Source: Arthrobacter globiformis (GTDB lineage: Bacteria > Actinomycetota > Actinomycetes > Actinomycetales > Micrococcaceae). Taken from it: a stretch of 64,000 nucleotides of DNA. Each line of letters begins with the position of its first letter. Position 1 is the stretch's first letter. A program made the translations under genes and the position numbers. Positions 16,163-26,304 of this stretch are shown piece after piece. The notes under the pieces are model-generated. The model saw nothing but the letters and a program-made list of their open reading frames with translations, was not told the origin of the DNA and did not search any database. The stretch covers positions 2,170,001 to 2,234,000 of the forward strand of contig NZ_JAUSXI010000001.1 in the NCBI RefSeq assembly GCF_030815865.1, read 5' to 3'.

Positions 16163-18676
16163 GGCGGATTCAGGCCAGGCCATGCTCGGACCGATCACAT
16201 CCACGGCCTGCGAGAGCGGGATGCCCGAACCGTCGCGCCGGCCGTGCTCCTGGGGCAGCGAGCGGGCTACCCCTGCCGACGACGACGCCTTCGCCGGGCC
16301 GTGGCCGGCCCACGCCAGCAGCAGCGTGTCCTCACCCTTCAGGAACCGGTGCGCCCGGACCCCGGCGGTGGCGCGGCCCTTGGCCGGGTATTCGTCAAAG
16401 GCCGTCACTTTGGCAGCCCCTGGGGCGGTGCCCGGCAGGGCACCTTCCGTGCCGGAAATGGTGACGACGACGGCGGCCTCGTCGCCCGGGGCGACCGCAC
16501 CGAAGAACACCACCTGGTCGCCCGCGGCAAGCTTGATGCCCGCCATGCCCCCGGCTGTCCTGCCCTGCGGGCGGACGACGGCGGCGCTGAACCGCAGCAG
16601 CTGTGCCTGCCGTGTCAGGAACACAAGGTCGGCGTCGTCGGACTCTGCCGGCGCCACTCCCACCACGGTGTCCTTGTCCTTCAGCGTGATCACTTCCCAG
16701 TCCTCGCGGTTCAAAGGGTAATCCGGCTGCACCCGCTTCACGACGCCCTGCGCCGTGCCGACCGCCAGCACAACATCAAGGGGGGCGAACGCCACGAGGG
16801 TCTCACCCTTCAGCAGGGTAATGAAGTCCTTGGCCGGAACACCGCCGGCGAGGTTCGGCAGGCCGGACACCGGCGGGAGGACGGGCATGTCCATCACCTG
16901 GATCCGCAGCATGCGCCCCTGCGAGGTGACCGCAGCGATCTCGCCCCGGGCAGAGGTCTTGACCACCGAGCGGAACACATCGTGCCTGGCGCGCGGTCCG
17001 GTCTCAGCCAGGCTGTCCTGGTTTGCGGTCCGGGCAATCTGCCCGGAGGCCGTGAGGATCACCCAGCACGGGTCGTCCGCGATCTCAAGGGCCAGGGGAG
17101 CGGGCTTGCCCTTCGCCCCTGGCTTTCCCTCGACGGCGGCGGCGCTGGCCACAGTCGGGGTCACGGCCTCGGATTCCAGGAGCACCGTCCGCCGCGGGGT
17201 GCCGTACTTCTCCGCGATCTCCTCGAGTTCGCCGGACACCAGGTCCCGCAGCAGCTGATCGGATTCGAGGATGGCCTCCAGCTCGGCGATCTCCCTGCGA
17301 AGCTGCTCCTGTTCCTTCTCCAGCTCGATCCTGCTGTACTTGGTCAGCTGGCGGAGGCGGAGCTCAAGGATGTAGTTCGCCTGGATTTCGGAGAGGTCGT
17401 AGATGGACATCAGCCGCTCCCGCGCCGCGGAGGCCTCGTCCGAGGACCGGATGATTTGGATAACCTCGTCAATGTCCACGATGGCGATGAGGAGGCCCTC
17501 CACCAGGTGGAGGCGGTCCTTCTTCTTGCCAAGCCGGAACACCGTACGGCGCCGCACCACCGAGATGCGGTGGTCCACGTAGACAGTGAGCAGCTGGAGC
17601 AGTCCCAGCGTTTGCGGCTGCCCGTCCACCAGGGTGACGTTGTTGATGCCGAAGGAATCCTCCATCGGCGAGTAGCGGTACAGCTGCTGGAGCACGGCGT
17701 TGGGGTTGAAACCGTTCTTGAGCTCGATGACCAGCCGCAGGCCGTGCTTGCGGTCGGTCAGGTCCACGACGTCGCTGATGCCCGCCAGCTTCTTGCCGTT
17801 GACCGCGTCCTTGATCTTCTCGATCACCTTTTCCGGGCCCACCATGTACGGCAGTTCGGTGACCACGAGGCCGGTCCGGCGGGCCGAGAGCTGCTCCACC
17901 TCCACCTTGGCGCGGGTCTTAAAGGAGCCGCGGCCCGTGGCGTAGGCGTCCCGGATTCCGTCCAGGCCCACGATGCGGCCACCGGTGGGCAGGTCGGGGC
18001 CGGGGACGAAGCGCATGATGTCTTCCAGCGTGGCGTCCGGGTTGGCGATGAGGTGCCGGGCGGCGGAGATGACCTCGACGAGGTTGTGCGGTGCCATGTT
18101 CGTGGCCATGCCGACGGCGATGCCGGTGGTGCCGTTCACCAGCAGGTTGGGGAACGCTGCTGGGAGGACTTCCGGCTGGGTGAGCTGGTTGTCGTAGTTG
18201 GGGACGAAGTCCACAACGTCCTCGTCGAGGTGGTCCGTCATGGTGAGTGCTGCCGCCGCCAGGCGGGCTTCGGTGTACCGCGGTGCAGCGGGGCCGTCGT
18301 CGAGCGAGCCGAAGTTTCCATGGCCGTCGATCAGGGGAAGCCGGAGCGAGAAGTCCTGGGCCATGCGAACCATGGCGTCGTAGATGGCGGTGTCGCCGTG
18401 CGGGTGGAGCTTGCCCATGACCTCACCCACCACGCGGGCGCTCTTAACGTGGCCGCGGTCCGGACGGAGGCCCATGTCGCTCATCATGTAGAGGATGCGC
18501 CGCTGGACGGGTTTCAGGCCGTCCCGGGCGTCGGGCAGGGCCCGGGAGTAGATGACCGAGTACGCGTACTCCAGGAAGGAGCCTTCCATCTCGGAAGTCA
18601 CGTCGATATCGACGATGTTTTCGGTGTAGTCCTGGACTGTTTCCCCTGCGGGGGTGCGTGTTTGGCGGCGTGCCAT
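16160..18676 (-). CDS. parC: DNA topoisomerase IV subunit A (ParC; GyrA family)
   Basis: An 838-residue DNA-cleavage subunit. The winged-helix region has [20 protein letters not shown] and the quinolone-determining segment [20 protein letters not shown]. The catalytic tyrosine is in [10 protein letters not shown] coiled tower follows, and the C-terminal half holds six beta-pinwheel blades (e.g. [16 protein letters not shown]). The classic GyrA-box is not evident, consistent with ParC rather than GyrA. ATG 18676 has AAAAGGA upstream. It pairs with the B subunit at 4.1 kb, with the cyd module lying between. It shares a 55-bp divergent promoter region with the Pat-like gene. Confidence 0.92.
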   Translation of the reverse strand: MARRQTRTPAGETVQDYTENIVDIDVTSEMEGSFLEYAYSVIYSRALPDARDGLKPVQRRILYMMSDMGLRPDRGHVKSARVVGEVMGKLHPHGDTAIYDAMVRMAQDFSLRLPLIDGHGNFGSLDDGPAAPRYTEARLAAAALTMTDHLDEDVVDFVPNYDNQLTQPEVLPAAFPNLLVNGTTGIAVGMATNMAPHNLVEVISAARHLIANPDATLEDIMRFVPGPDLPTGGRIVGLDGIRDAYATGRGSFKTRAKVEVEQLSARRTGLVVTELPYMVGPEKVIEKIKDAVNGKKLAGISDVVDLTDRKHGLRLVIELKNGFNPNAVLQQLYRYSPMEDSFGINNVTLVDGQPQTLGLLQLLTVYVDHRISVVRRRTVFRLGKKKDRLHLVEGLLIAIVDIDEVIQIIRSSDEASAARERLMSIYDLSEIQANYILELRLRQLTKYSRIELEKEQEQLRREIAELEAILESDQLLRDLVSGELEEIAEKYGTPRRTVLLESEAVTPTVASAAAVEGKPGAKGKPAPLALEIADDPCWVILTASGQIARTANQDSLAETGPRARHDVFRSVVKTSARGEIAAVTSQGRMLRIQVMDMPVLPPVSGLPNLAGGVPAKDFITLLKGETLVAFAPLDVVLAVGTAQGVVKRVQPDYPLNREDWEVITLKDKDTVVGVAPAESDDADLVFLTRQAQLLRFSAAVVRPQGRTAGGMAGIKLAAGDQVVFFGAVAPGDEAAVVVTISGTEGALPGTAPGAAKVTAFDEYPAKGRATAGVRAHRFLKGEDTLLLAWAGHGPAKASSSAGVARSLPQEHGRRDGSGIPLSQAVDVIGPSMAWPESA

Positions 18677-18719
18677 GGGGCTGGTAGATCCTTTTGGGGT
18701 GCACTTCGGGAGGTTTAGC

Positions 18720-18731
18720 TAGGCTAAGCCT
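18720..18731. promoter_or_regulatory. Symmetric divergent -10 elements of parC and pat
   Basis: TAGGCT (18720-18725) sits 6 nt before ATG 18732 on the plus strand. AAGCCTA reads on the minus strand as TAGGCT (18731-18726), giving a start near 18719 and a parC leader of about 43 nt. Together they form the palindrome TAGGCT-A-AGCCTA minus the shared centre. Confidence 0.55.
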
Positions 18732-21422
18732 ATGGTGGATCAGCCCGGGGACGGCGAATATCCGGAATATTGGGAGGCTGATGTCGTTCTGAGGGACGGC
18801 GGCACAGCGCATTTGCGGCCCATCCATCCCACCGACGCGGACGCCGTGCAGACCTTCCACACGCGGCAGTCGCAGGACTCCATCTACATGCGGTTCTTCG
18901 CCTTCAAGGAGCGGCTCTCCAGCCGCGAGCTCAAGCGTTTCACGGAGGTGGATTACCGGGACCGGGTGGCTTTCGTGATCACCATCGGCGGGGACATCAT
19001 CGGCATTGGCCGGTACGACCGGCTGGATGACCCCGCGGAGGCCGAGGTGGCCTTTAACATCGCCGACGCGCACCAGGGCCGGGGCATCGGCTCGATTTTG
19101 CTGGAGCACCTCGCGGCGGCGGCCCGTGAAAACGGGATCCGCCGGTTCAGCGCCGAGGTACTGCCCGAGAACCGCAAGATGCTCATGGTCTTCTCGGACG
19201 CCGGATACGATGTCAAACGACATTTCGACGACGGCGTGGTGAGCCTGGAGTTCAATATCGACCCCACGGACAAATCACGCGCCGTGATGGAAGCACGGGA
19301 GCACCGTGCGGAGGCGAGGAGCGTCCAGGACCTGCTGGCGCCGTCGTCGGTGGCGGTGATCGGTGCGAGCCGCCGGTGGGGAACCGTGGGGTACCAGCTC
19401 CTGGAACACATCATCGAAGGCGGCTTTACCGGCCCCGTCTACGCCATCAACCCCGAGGCCTTTGAACTGGCCGGCATGCTGTCCTTCGGCAAGCTCTCCG
19501 ACGTACCCGGGCGGGTGCAGCTGGCGATCGTCGCGGTGCCCTACGAGGAAGTCCCCAAGGTGGTGGATGAGTGCGCCGCCGCCGGCGTGAAGGGGGTCCT
19601 GGTGGCCTCCGCCGGGTTCACCGAGGACGGGGAGCGGGGCCTCGCCCGGCAGCGGGAGCTGGTGCGGCAGGCGCGGGCCAACGGGATGCGGGTCATCGGG
19701 CCGGCCTCGCTCGGCATCGTGAACACCAACTCCGCGGTGTCGCTGAACGCCTCCATGGCGCCCAGCCTGGCCCGCGGCGGCGGCCTGGGGCTGTTCAGCC
19801 AGTCCGCGGCGATCGGGGTGGCCCTGTACGCGGCGTCCAGCCGGCGCCGCGCCGGCATCTCCACGTTCCTCTCGGCCGGAAACCGGGCCGATGTGTCCGG
19901 CAACGACATGATGCAGTTCTGGGAGGACGACGCCGACACCACCGCCGTGGGCCTGTATCTGGAGTCGATCGGCAACCCGCGCAAATTCTCCCGCATCGCC
20001 CGGCGGCTCGCGCGGACCAAGCCGGTGATCGTGGCCAAGTCCGCCTCCATGGGGCTGCAGCTGCCGCCCGGCCATGCCGTGCGCACCACCCAGGCTCCGG
20101 CCGATGCGCTGGACTCGATGATGCGCCAGTCCGGCGTGATCCGGGTGGAGACCGTCGAACAGCTCATGGACGTGGCGCAGATCGTGTCCGCCCAGCCGCT
20201 CCCCAAGGGAGCCGGCGTCGCGGTGTTCAGCAACTCCGGGGCGCTGGGGAAAGTAGTGGCGGACAGCGCCGAGTCCCACGGCCTGGGCGTGGAGGAGCTC
20301 GTGACGGAGCTGGATCTCGACGCCGGCATGTCGCGGGCGCTGCCGGCTCTGCGTGAGCGGCTCCGCGACGTGCTGGCCAAAGAGGCAGTCCACGCCGCCG
20401 TGGTTGCCTTCCTTCCGGCCCGCGGGCTGACCGTTGAGAACATTGCCGCAGCGCTCGCAGAATCCTCCGCGGAGGCCGGAAAGCCGGTGGTGGCGGCCTT
20501 CACCGGCATCCTCGATCCGTCGGTGTACGTGGAAGGCATGGTGGGGGAGGGCTCCGGCACGGCACCGGTGCCGTGCTACTCGAATCCGGGGGCGGCCGTG
20601 GCCGCCCTGTCCGCCGTCGTGCGCTACGCCGAATGGGCAGGGCGGGACCAGGGCCTCTTTGTGGAACCTGACGGATGCGATCCTGACGCCGCGCACGCCG
20701 ACCTCGAAAACCTGCTGGCCGATGTCCGCGGCGAGCAACTCAAGAAACTCAGTCCCGACGACGCTGCCCGCCTGCTGGCGCATTACGGGATCAGGGTGAT
20801 GCCCTCGGAAGGCTTTGAAACGGACGATGAAGCCGTGGAGGCGGCCGGCAGGCTGGGCTGGCCGGTGGCACTGAAGACCACCGATCCGACGCTGCGCCAC
20901 CGGCTGGACCTCGGCGGGGTGCGGCTGGATATCCAGGATGCGGACTCCCTCCGGGTGAATATCCTTCAGATGCGCCGGGCGCTTGAGCCCTACGGTTCGG
21001 CGTCGCTGGAGGTCCAGACGATGGTTCCGGTGGGCCAGGCCTGCACCCTGCGCGCCATCGAGGATCCCCTGTTGGGGCCCGTGGTGTCCTTCGGGCTGGC
21101 CGGGGACGCCGTGAACCTGCTGGACGACTGGGCGCACCGGGCGCCGCCGCTGTCTGATGGGGACCTGCGTGACCTGGTCCGAAGCCCGCGCGCGTCCCGG
21201 AAGCTGTTCGGCTACCAGGGCCTGCCCGCCGTGGACGTTTCCGCCTTGGAGGACGTGGCCGCGAGGCTGGCACGGCTCAAGGACGCGCATCCGGAAATCG
21301 CCCTCGTCGAGTTCAACCCGGTCCTGTCCACGCCACAGGGGGCGTTCATCCTTGCCGCCGACGTGCGGATCGGCAACGCCGCGCAGCGCACCGACAGCGC
21401 CCGCCGGGCAATGCGCAGCTAG
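18732..21422 (+). CDS. Pat-like GNAT / acyl-CoA synthetase (NDP-forming) fusion protein
   Basis: An 896-residue multidomain protein. The N-terminal GNAT domain (about 15-175) has TAHLRPIHPTDADAV and ADAHQGRGIGSILLEHLAAA. A CoA-binding Rossmann domain begins LAPSSVAVIGASRRWGTVGY (about 198). Succinyl-CoA synthetase-like ligase domains follow (NSGALGKVVADSAESHGLGV region), and an ATP-grasp domain ends the chain (GWPVALKTTDPTLRHRLDLG; ALVEFNPVL). This layout matches bacterial protein acetyltransferases of the Pat type, where the GNAT part acetylates acyl-CoA synthetases; the order here is GNAT first. No ribosome site precedes ATG 18732, which fits a leaderless transcript. Confidence 0.87.
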   Translation: MVDQPGDGEYPEYWEADVVLRDGGTAHLRPIHPTDADAVQTFHTRQSQDSIYMRFFAFKERLSSRELKRFTEVDYRDRVAFVITIGGDIIGIGRYDRLDDPAEAEVAFNIADAHQGRGIGSILLEHLAAAARENGIRRFSAEVLPENRKMLMVFSDAGYDVKRHFDDGVVSLEFNIDPTDKSRAVMEAREHRAEARSVQDLLAPSSVAVIGASRRWGTVGYQLLEHIIEGGFTGPVYAINPEAFELAGMLSFGKLSDVPGRVQLAIVAVPYEEVPKVVDECAAAGVKGVLVASAGFTEDGERGLARQRELVRQARANGMRVIGPASLGIVNTNSAVSLNASMAPSLARGGGLGLFSQSAAIGVALYAASSRRRAGISTFLSAGNRADVSGNDMMQFWEDDADTTAVGLYLESIGNPRKFSRIARRLARTKPVIVAKSASMGLQLPPGHAVRTTQAPADALDSMMRQSGVIRVETVEQLMDVAQIVSAQPLPKGAGVAVFSNSGALGKVVADSAESHGLGVEELVTELDLDAGMSRALPALRERLRDVLAKEAVHAAVVAFLPARGLTVENIAAALAESSAEAGKPVVAAFTGILDPSVYVEGMVGEGSGTAPVPCYSNPGAAVAALSAVVRYAEWAGRDQGLFVEPDGCDPDAAHADLENLLADVRGEQLKKLSPDDAARLLAHYGIRVMPSEGFETDDEAVEAAGRLGWPVALKTTDPTLRHRLDLGGVRLDIQDADSLRVNILQMRRALEPYGSASLEVQTMVPVGQACTLRAIEDPLLGPVVSFGLAGDAVNLLDDWAHRAPPLSDGDLRDLVRSPRASRKLFGYQGLPAVDVSALEDVAARLARLKDAHPEIALVEFNPVLSTPQGAFILAADVRIGNAAQRTDSARRAMRS

Positions 21423-21466
21423 CTACCGGGTTAGCATGTGCCACACCGATCTGTGAAAATGGGGAA

Positions 21467-22207
21467 ATGAGCTCCCAGCCTCCCACTTCGAAGCCTCAAG
21501 CGCCCGACCACAGCCCGCAGGCTTTCCACCACAGCTCACACAACCACAGCGTGCAGGGCCAGAGCCTCGATGGCGCCCTGCAGCAGGCCGGCTTTTACCC
21601 GCTGCTGGTGGCCGACGTGGTGGATGACGCCCTGGATGGCCGGGACTGCCTTGCACACCTGGTCCACCTCGAGACGCATTTTGACCGCGCCGAGGTCCGC
21701 CGGCACATCACCGTCCTGGTCCTCACCGAGGACATGCTGGTGATCACCCACGTGGACGACCAGCAGCTCGACGAGGCGGGCGAGCAGATCGTGGCACAGA
21801 TTTCCACGGAGTCCGTCCCGGTGGCGCAGATCCGTTCGGTGGTCCTGAGCTACATGTACGCCCAGCCGCAGAACTACAAGCCTTCCGACCCCGTCCGCGA
21901 GGTCACTCTATCCATCGCCTGGTCCGGCGGCCAGCGTCTGGACATGGGGCCGGCGAGCTGCGGGGACCCGCAGTGCGAGGCCGACCACGGCTACAGCGGC
22001 ACCATCGCCCAGGAGGACATCGTCCTGCGTATCAGCGCCGAGGCGGACGGCCTGCAGGCGGTCCAGGATGCCAAGCTCTTTGCCCGTGCCCTGCGCGCGG
22101 TGAACACCGGATCCGCCAGCCCGGTGCGGCATGCGCCGTCGGGCACCCACCCGCGTCCCCGCATGGGCGTTTTTGTCAACCGGCTTAGCCGCGGGCACAA
22201 GCGCTGA
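21467..22207 (+). CDS. DUF5998-type conserved protein
   Basis: A 246-residue protein of unknown function. The first 40 residues are Ser/His/Gln-rich. A conserved core follows (AGFYPLLVADVVDDALDGRD, ITVLVLTEDMLVITHVDD) and a C-P-x-C-like segment with CGDPQCEADHGYSG in the second half. I recall the family as DUF5998, always near a phosphodiesterase and tdk in actinobacteria. It starts 44 bp after the Pat-like gene and ends one base before the phosphodiesterase ATG, so probably translationally coupled. Confidence 0.75.
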   Translation: MSSQPPTSKPQAPDHSPQAFHHSSHNHSVQGQSLDGALQQAGFYPLLVADVVDDALDGRDCLAHLVHLETHFDRAEVRRHITVLVLTEDMLVITHVDDQQLDEAGEQIVAQISTESVPVAQIRSVVLSYMYAQPQNYKPSDPVREVTLSIAWSGGQRLDMGPASCGDPQCEADHGYSGTIAQEDIVLRISAEADGLQAVQDAKLFARALRAVNTGSASPVRHAPSGTHPRPRMGVFVNRLSRGHKR

Positions 22208-22208
22208 G

Positions 22209-23462
22209 ATGCGGGAGAAGGAAAACCATTCCTCAGACTCTGCAACACGAACCACGGAATCCGGGCCTGCCGTAAGCGGCCTGCCGGCCGCACCGGCCTA
22301 CGGCCGCCGCTCCGTGGCCGAGGTGCTGGGCAGTGCGGCAGCCAGCCTCGGGATACCGGGCTTCGAGAACGCGCTGGGCCTCCCGCAGGCCAGGCGCGTG
22401 TGCGTGGTTTTGGCCGACGGGCTGGGACGTAGCCTGCTCAAGCAGAAGACCGCGCACACCCCCTTCCTCCGCGGCGTCCTGCAGCAGGGCCAGGGCACTG
22501 TGCCCGTCTGGCTGGATTCCGCGTTTCCTTCGACCACCGCTGCCTCCCTCGCCAGCCTGGGCACGGGACTCGCTCCCGGCCAGCACGGCCTGGTGGGATA
22601 TGACGTTTTGGATCCCGCGCAGGACAAAGTGGTCAACATGCTGGGCAACTGGGATGCCGGCGTGGACCCGCAGCAGTGGCAACCCTTCCCCACGGTCTTC
22701 GAACGTGCCTCCGAACATGTTGCCGTCACTACCGTCAGCCTTCCGCAGTTCGGCGGATCGCCCATGACCCAGGCGGCGTTGCGCGGCGGCACGTTCGTCT
22801 CGGGCATCACCTCCCATTCCCGAACTGAGGCGGCGGCCGAGGCGATGGCGGACGCGGAGTCCGCGCTCATGTACTTTTACGTGAACGACCTGGACAAGGC
22901 CGGCCACCGGTATGGCGCGCAGTCGCCGCAGTGGGAGCACCAGCTTGAAGAGCTGGATGCCACCGTCAAGCGGCTGGATGCGACCCTCCCGGCCGGAACC
23001 ACAGTGCTGGTCACGGCCGACCACGGCATGCTGGACGTCGCGGAGTCTCAGCGCCTCGACTACGCCGCCGATCCCGCCCTCGTGGACGGCGTTCGGCACA
23101 CCGCCGGGGAACCGCGCATGGTGCACCTGTACCTGGAGGACGACGCCGGCGATGCCGCACGGGAGCGTCTCCTGGCGGCCTGGCGTGCCCGCTTCGGTGA
23201 CAGGATCTGGGCCTTCACCAGGGAGGAAGCCGTGGCTGCAGGGCTCTTCGGAACGGTCCGGCCCGAGGTCACGGGACGGCTGGGCGATGTGATGGTGGCA
23301 GCCCGGGACGCACTGGCGTTCTACGACACGCGCCGGGTGCGTCCGACGGCCATGGAAGTGGTGGGCCAGCATGGTTCCCTGACCAAGGCCGAGCGCGAAG
23401 TCCCGCTGCTCAGTTTCCAGGCTTCCGGCAAGACAGCAGGCCGCCGGGGATCCCGTGGCTGA
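22209..23462 (+). CDS. Alkaline phosphatase-superfamily nucleotide pyrophosphatase/phosphodiesterase
   Basis: A 417-residue two-zinc phosphodiesterase. Metal and nucleophile motifs: VVLADGLGRSLL (Asp ligand), AFPSTTAASLAS (nucleophilic Thr), YVNDLDKAGHRYG and VTADHGMLD, with a later ArgHisThr (VRHTAGEP). The ATG at 22209 starts two bases after the previous stop; an upstream in-frame ATG at 22131 lies inside that gene and would add 26 residues. No signal peptide is seen, so it may act in the cytoplasm. Its 3' end overlaps tdk by 8 bp. Confidence 0.87.
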   Translation: MREKENHSSDSATRTTESGPAVSGLPAAPAYGRRSVAEVLGSAAASLGIPGFENALGLPQARRVCVVLADGLGRSLLKQKTAHTPFLRGVLQQGQGTVPVWLDSAFPSTTAASLASLGTGLAPGQHGLVGYDVLDPAQDKVVNMLGNWDAGVDPQQWQPFPTVFERASEHVAVTTVSLPQFGGSPMTQAALRGGTFVSGITSHSRTEAAAEAMADAESALMYFYVNDLDKAGHRYGAQSPQWEHQLEELDATVKRLDATLPAGTTVLVTADHGMLDVAESQRLDYAADPALVDGVRHTAGEPRMVHLYLEDDAGDAARERLLAAWRARFGDRIWAFTREEAVAAGLFGTVRPEVTGRLGDVMVAARDALAFYDTRRVRPTAMEVVGQHGSLTKAEREVPLLSFQASGKTAGRRGSRG

Positions 23463-24240
23463 ACTCGTCTTTTTCTCCGGAACCATGGACTCCGGCAAGT
23501 CCACCCTTGCGCTGCAGATGGACTACAACCACAGCGCCCGCGGCCGGGGCGGGGTGCGGTTCAGCCGCAACGACCGCGCCGGCGACTCCAGGATCTCCAG
23601 CCGCCTGGGGCTGCAGACCGAGGCCGTGGAAGTCGTCGATTCCACGGACTTCTGGGACGAAGTGGTGCTCCGCCGCACCCAGGGGATCCGCGTCGACTAC
23701 CTCATCTGCGATGAGGCACAGTTCTATTCAGCCGCCCAGGTGGAGCAGCTGGCACGCGTGGTGGACGAGATCGAGGTGGACGTCTTTGCCTTCGGCATCA
23801 CCGCGGACTTCCGGACCCGCCTCTTCCCGGGTTCGCAGCGCCTGATTGAACTCGCGGACCGGGTGCAGGTCCTGCAGGTTGAAGCGTTGTGCTGGTGCGG
23901 CCGGCGTGCCACCCATAACGCCAGGACGGTCGACGGCGTGATGGTCACCGAAGGTGCCCAGGTGGTGGTTGGCGACGTGGACATGGCCGTTGATCCTCCG
24001 GCCGGCGATCACGGCAGTGATGCAGGCTATGTGCCCGTGGTGGGCTACGAAACGCTGTGCCGGAGGCACTTCATGCGCCGCGTCACCGCTCATGGCGCCA
24101 GCATCATTGCCCAGCAGGACCAGCTGCTCCCGTTCGAGGTGGACGCCTGCCTGTGGCACGGTTCCAGCGGAAGGGCCGGCGCAGGCGGAAGGGCCAGTGC
24201 CAGTGGAACTGCCGGTGCCAGTGGCCGGTCCGGCAGCTAA
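23455..24240 (+). CDS. tdk: Thymidine kinase-like protein
   Basis: A 261-residue type II thymidine kinase. The P-loop is GTMDSGKSTLALQ (residues 9-21), Walker B-like DYLICDEAQFY near 82, and the lasso/zinc region has C-W-C-G near 145-148 with a later C. The C-terminal 25 residues are Gly/Ala/Ser repeats and probably disordered. GTG 23455 overlaps the phosphodiesterase stop by 8 bp, the last gene of this three-gene unit. It would phosphorylate salvaged thymidine; the second zinc knuckle is partly degenerate compared with classical enzymes. Confidence 0.87.
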   Translation: MAELVFFSGTMDSGKSTLALQMDYNHSARGRGGVRFSRNDRAGDSRISSRLGLQTEAVEVVDSTDFWDEVVLRRTQGIRVDYLICDEAQFYSAAQVEQLARVVDEIEVDVFAFGITADFRTRLFPGSQRLIELADRVQVLQVEALCWCGRRATHNARTVDGVMVTEGAQVVVGDVDMAVDPPAGDHGSDAGYVPVVGYETLCRRHFMRRVTAHGASIIAQQDQLLPFEVDACLWHGSSGRAGAGGRASASGTAGASGRSGS

Positions 24241-24243
24241 TAC

Positions 24244-25719
24244 TTAGTCGCCGCGGGTGCCGAAGACGATTTCGTCCCAGCTGGGAACACTTGAGCGTTT
24301 CGGTCGGGACGGCTGGCGTTCCGGTTCGTCCCGCTCCTGATCGGCGCGGGGCGCTCCCTGGCCAGGCTGCGGCCGTGCCCCATCCATGCGCCGCCGGGCA
24401 TTGCCGCGGCCCAGGAGTTCGTCCAGCCCCGGGTTGGCGGGCGCCGGACGGGCGGTAACCGGGCGGGTGGCCTGCGCCGCCGCTGAGTTGGGCTCCTCAG
24501 GCTTGGCCGGACTGTGCTTTTCGGCCGCCGGGTTACCGGGGACTATGGTGATTTCGCGCGTGTGGATGCTGACGCCGTCGTGAAGCTTCAGCGACTCGTC
24601 GTCGGTTTCCTCGTGCCGGGGCACCAGGTTGAGGCGAGAGACCATCGAGGGCCGCCCGTCACGGCGTCGTGCCAGCGTGAACTCCGCCGCCGGAGCCTTG
24701 GCGCCGTCGTCGTCGTTCTCCTCCGGTTCCGACTCGGGATCCTGTTCTGCACCGTCCTGCTGCACAAAATCGTCTGGATCCGCCGAATTATCTGACTGCC
24801 AGGAACCGTCGGCCGGCGATTCGGCCTCTGTGCCTGCGGGTGCTTCCTCTGCCCGGGGGTGGGCAGCCGGGACACCGTTTGCCAGCAGCAGCGCCAGGGC
24901 GTCGTCGCTGTCCTCATCCACGCCAAGCCGCTGGCCGCGCCGCGAACGCAGCATGTCCAGCAGGCCGTCCGGGTCTTTCTGCTGCTCGGTGCCGGTTACA
25001 GCGCCGGCCCCAATGCCGGTGCGGGCCGCTGCCTCCGCGTCGGTTTCGAAGTCGAAGGGCCTGTCGGACACCGCGGACAGCCGGCGGGCCGGCACAGGTC
25101 CGTCCAAAGGCTCCAGTTCGCTGAGCTGCTGGGCCCAGCGGTTCGCGTTCTGCAGGGATTTGCGGGTGGGGTTGAAGGTCCACATCGCGGGGGGTTCTTC
25201 GCCGATGCTCGCGTGGCCCCCGGGGGCGGCGTCAAACTTGGCCACCACGGTCCAGGTGCCGTCCGGCCGGCGCCATGAATCCCACTCAAGTGTGGAGGAC
25301 TGGATGCCGTGGGCGGTGAGCCGGTGGGCCACCATGTCGCCGAGGGTGGCTGGGTTGTCGCCGAAGACCGAACGGTAGACATCGTGCCCGGGGGCGGGGG
25401 AGGCGACCTCCACCTTCTGGGCCTGCTGGGCGATGTACGCGCGTTCGGCCAGGACTGGCCCTTCGTACCGCTCGACCTTTTCCAGCGGCATGCCGCAGGC
25501 GGCGGCAACCTCGGCTGCCGTGGAGCCGCTGCGAATTTTCGCCTGGATGTCGCGGGGGGACAAGGTCACGGGGACAACCGGGGACGGGCGTGCAGAGGGC
25601 CGGCTGGCAGCCAGTCTGAGCGCCTCATTGATCGGCAGCCGGAACATTGCGCCGGCGGTGCCGCTTAACAGGAGATGCTCCCCGTCGTCGTGCACGCCTA
25701 CAAGCCGTAGATCCTGCAT
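24244..25719 (-). CDS. sepH: Septation protein SepH (DUF3071)
   Basis: A 491-residue cell-division protein. The N-terminal domain starts MQDLRLVGVHDDGEHLLL; a helix-turn-helix region follows (SPRDIQAKIRSGSTAAEVAA). A conserved core has WTFNPTRKSLQNANRWAQ near 190-210. The C-terminal half is acidic and disordered and ends in a conserved PSWDEIVFGTR motif. In Streptomyces SepH binds FtsZ and promotes septation. ATG 25719 has GGAGG five bases upstream; a frame 17 codons longer lacks support. It ends 3 bp after the tdk stop, tail to tail. Confidence 0.92.
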   Translation of the reverse strand: MQDLRLVGVHDDGEHLLLSGTAGAMFRLPINEALRLAASRPSARPSPVVPVTLSPRDIQAKIRSGSTAAEVAAACGMPLEKVERYEGPVLAERAYIAQQAQKVEVASPAPGHDVYRSVFGDNPATLGDMVAHRLTAHGIQSSTLEWDSWRRPDGTWTVVAKFDAAPGGHASIGEEPPAMWTFNPTRKSLQNANRWAQQLSELEPLDGPVPARRLSAVSDRPFDFETDAEAAARTGIGAGAVTGTEQQKDPDGLLDMLRSRRGQRLGVDEDSDDALALLLANGVPAAHPRAEEAPAGTEAESPADGSWQSDNSADPDDFVQQDGAEQDPESEPEENDDDGAKAPAAEFTLARRRDGRPSMVSRLNLVPRHEETDDESLKLHDGVSIHTREITIVPGNPAAEKHSPAKPEEPNSAAAQATRPVTARPAPANPGLDELLGRGNARRRMDGARPQPGQGAPRADQERDEPERQPSRPKRSSVPSWDEIVFGTRGD

Positions 25720-25978
25720 ACAATCCTCCACCCTGGCATTACTATCATTCGAAACTCTGCCACCCCGCACTGTCTTTTCCCGTTAGGGCAGAGGGCGCGC
25801 CGCGAAATTCCGGGAGTTTTGGCCGGCCGGTGAAGGCTCGGGGGCGGCGCTGGTTCCGGCCCGGGGCTTTTCCACCCGGCGCGGCGAAAAATGTGCGCAT
25901 ACCGGGCACAAACCGGCTTCGTCCGGTGTTGTGCCGGATGAGTCATTCTAGCGATTCGACGGAGTGTGACAGCAGGCC

Positions 25979-26278
25979 ATGGCGACTGATTACGATGCGC
26001 CGCGGAAGTCCGAAGAGGACCTCAGCGAGGACTCGATTGAGGAGCTGAAGGCCCGCCGTGTCGAAAAACCGACGGCGGTGGTGGAGGAGGACGAGTCCGA
26101 CCTCGCCGAAGGCTACGAGCTTCCCGGAGCCGACCTGTCCGGCGAGGAGCTGATGGTCCGCGTAATGCCCGCCCAGGCCGACGAATTCACTTGTGCCTCG
26201 TGCTTCCTGGTCCGGCACCGCTCCCAGATCGCCCTCGAAAAGAACGGGCTGCTGTACTGTCGCGACTGTGAAGGCTAG
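25979..26278 (+). CDS. DUF4193 protein
   Basis: A 99-residue acidic protein (MATDYDAPRKSEEDLSEDSI) ending in a zinc-ribbon-like C-x2-C pair: F-T-C-A-S-C near 71-74 and Y-C-R-D-C at the end. DUF4193 is a conserved actinobacterial family of unknown function, always close to dut. Divergent from sepH across 259 bp that shows no obvious operator. A purine-rich GGAGTG lies about 18 nt before the start. Confidence 0.92.
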   Translation: MATDYDAPRKSEEDLSEDSIEELKARRVEKPTAVVEEDESDLAEGYELPGADLSGEELMVRVMPAQADEFTCASCFLVRHRSQIALEKNGLLYCRDCEG

Positions 26279-26304
26279 GCGCGACAGCGGGGGCTGCCCC
26301 CTGC

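Noticed and set aside
16244..18718. 824-codon plus-strand frame antisense to parC
   Set aside because: Mirror frame of the gyrase-family gene, His/Asp/Glu-biased; the minus strand encodes clear ParC motifs.
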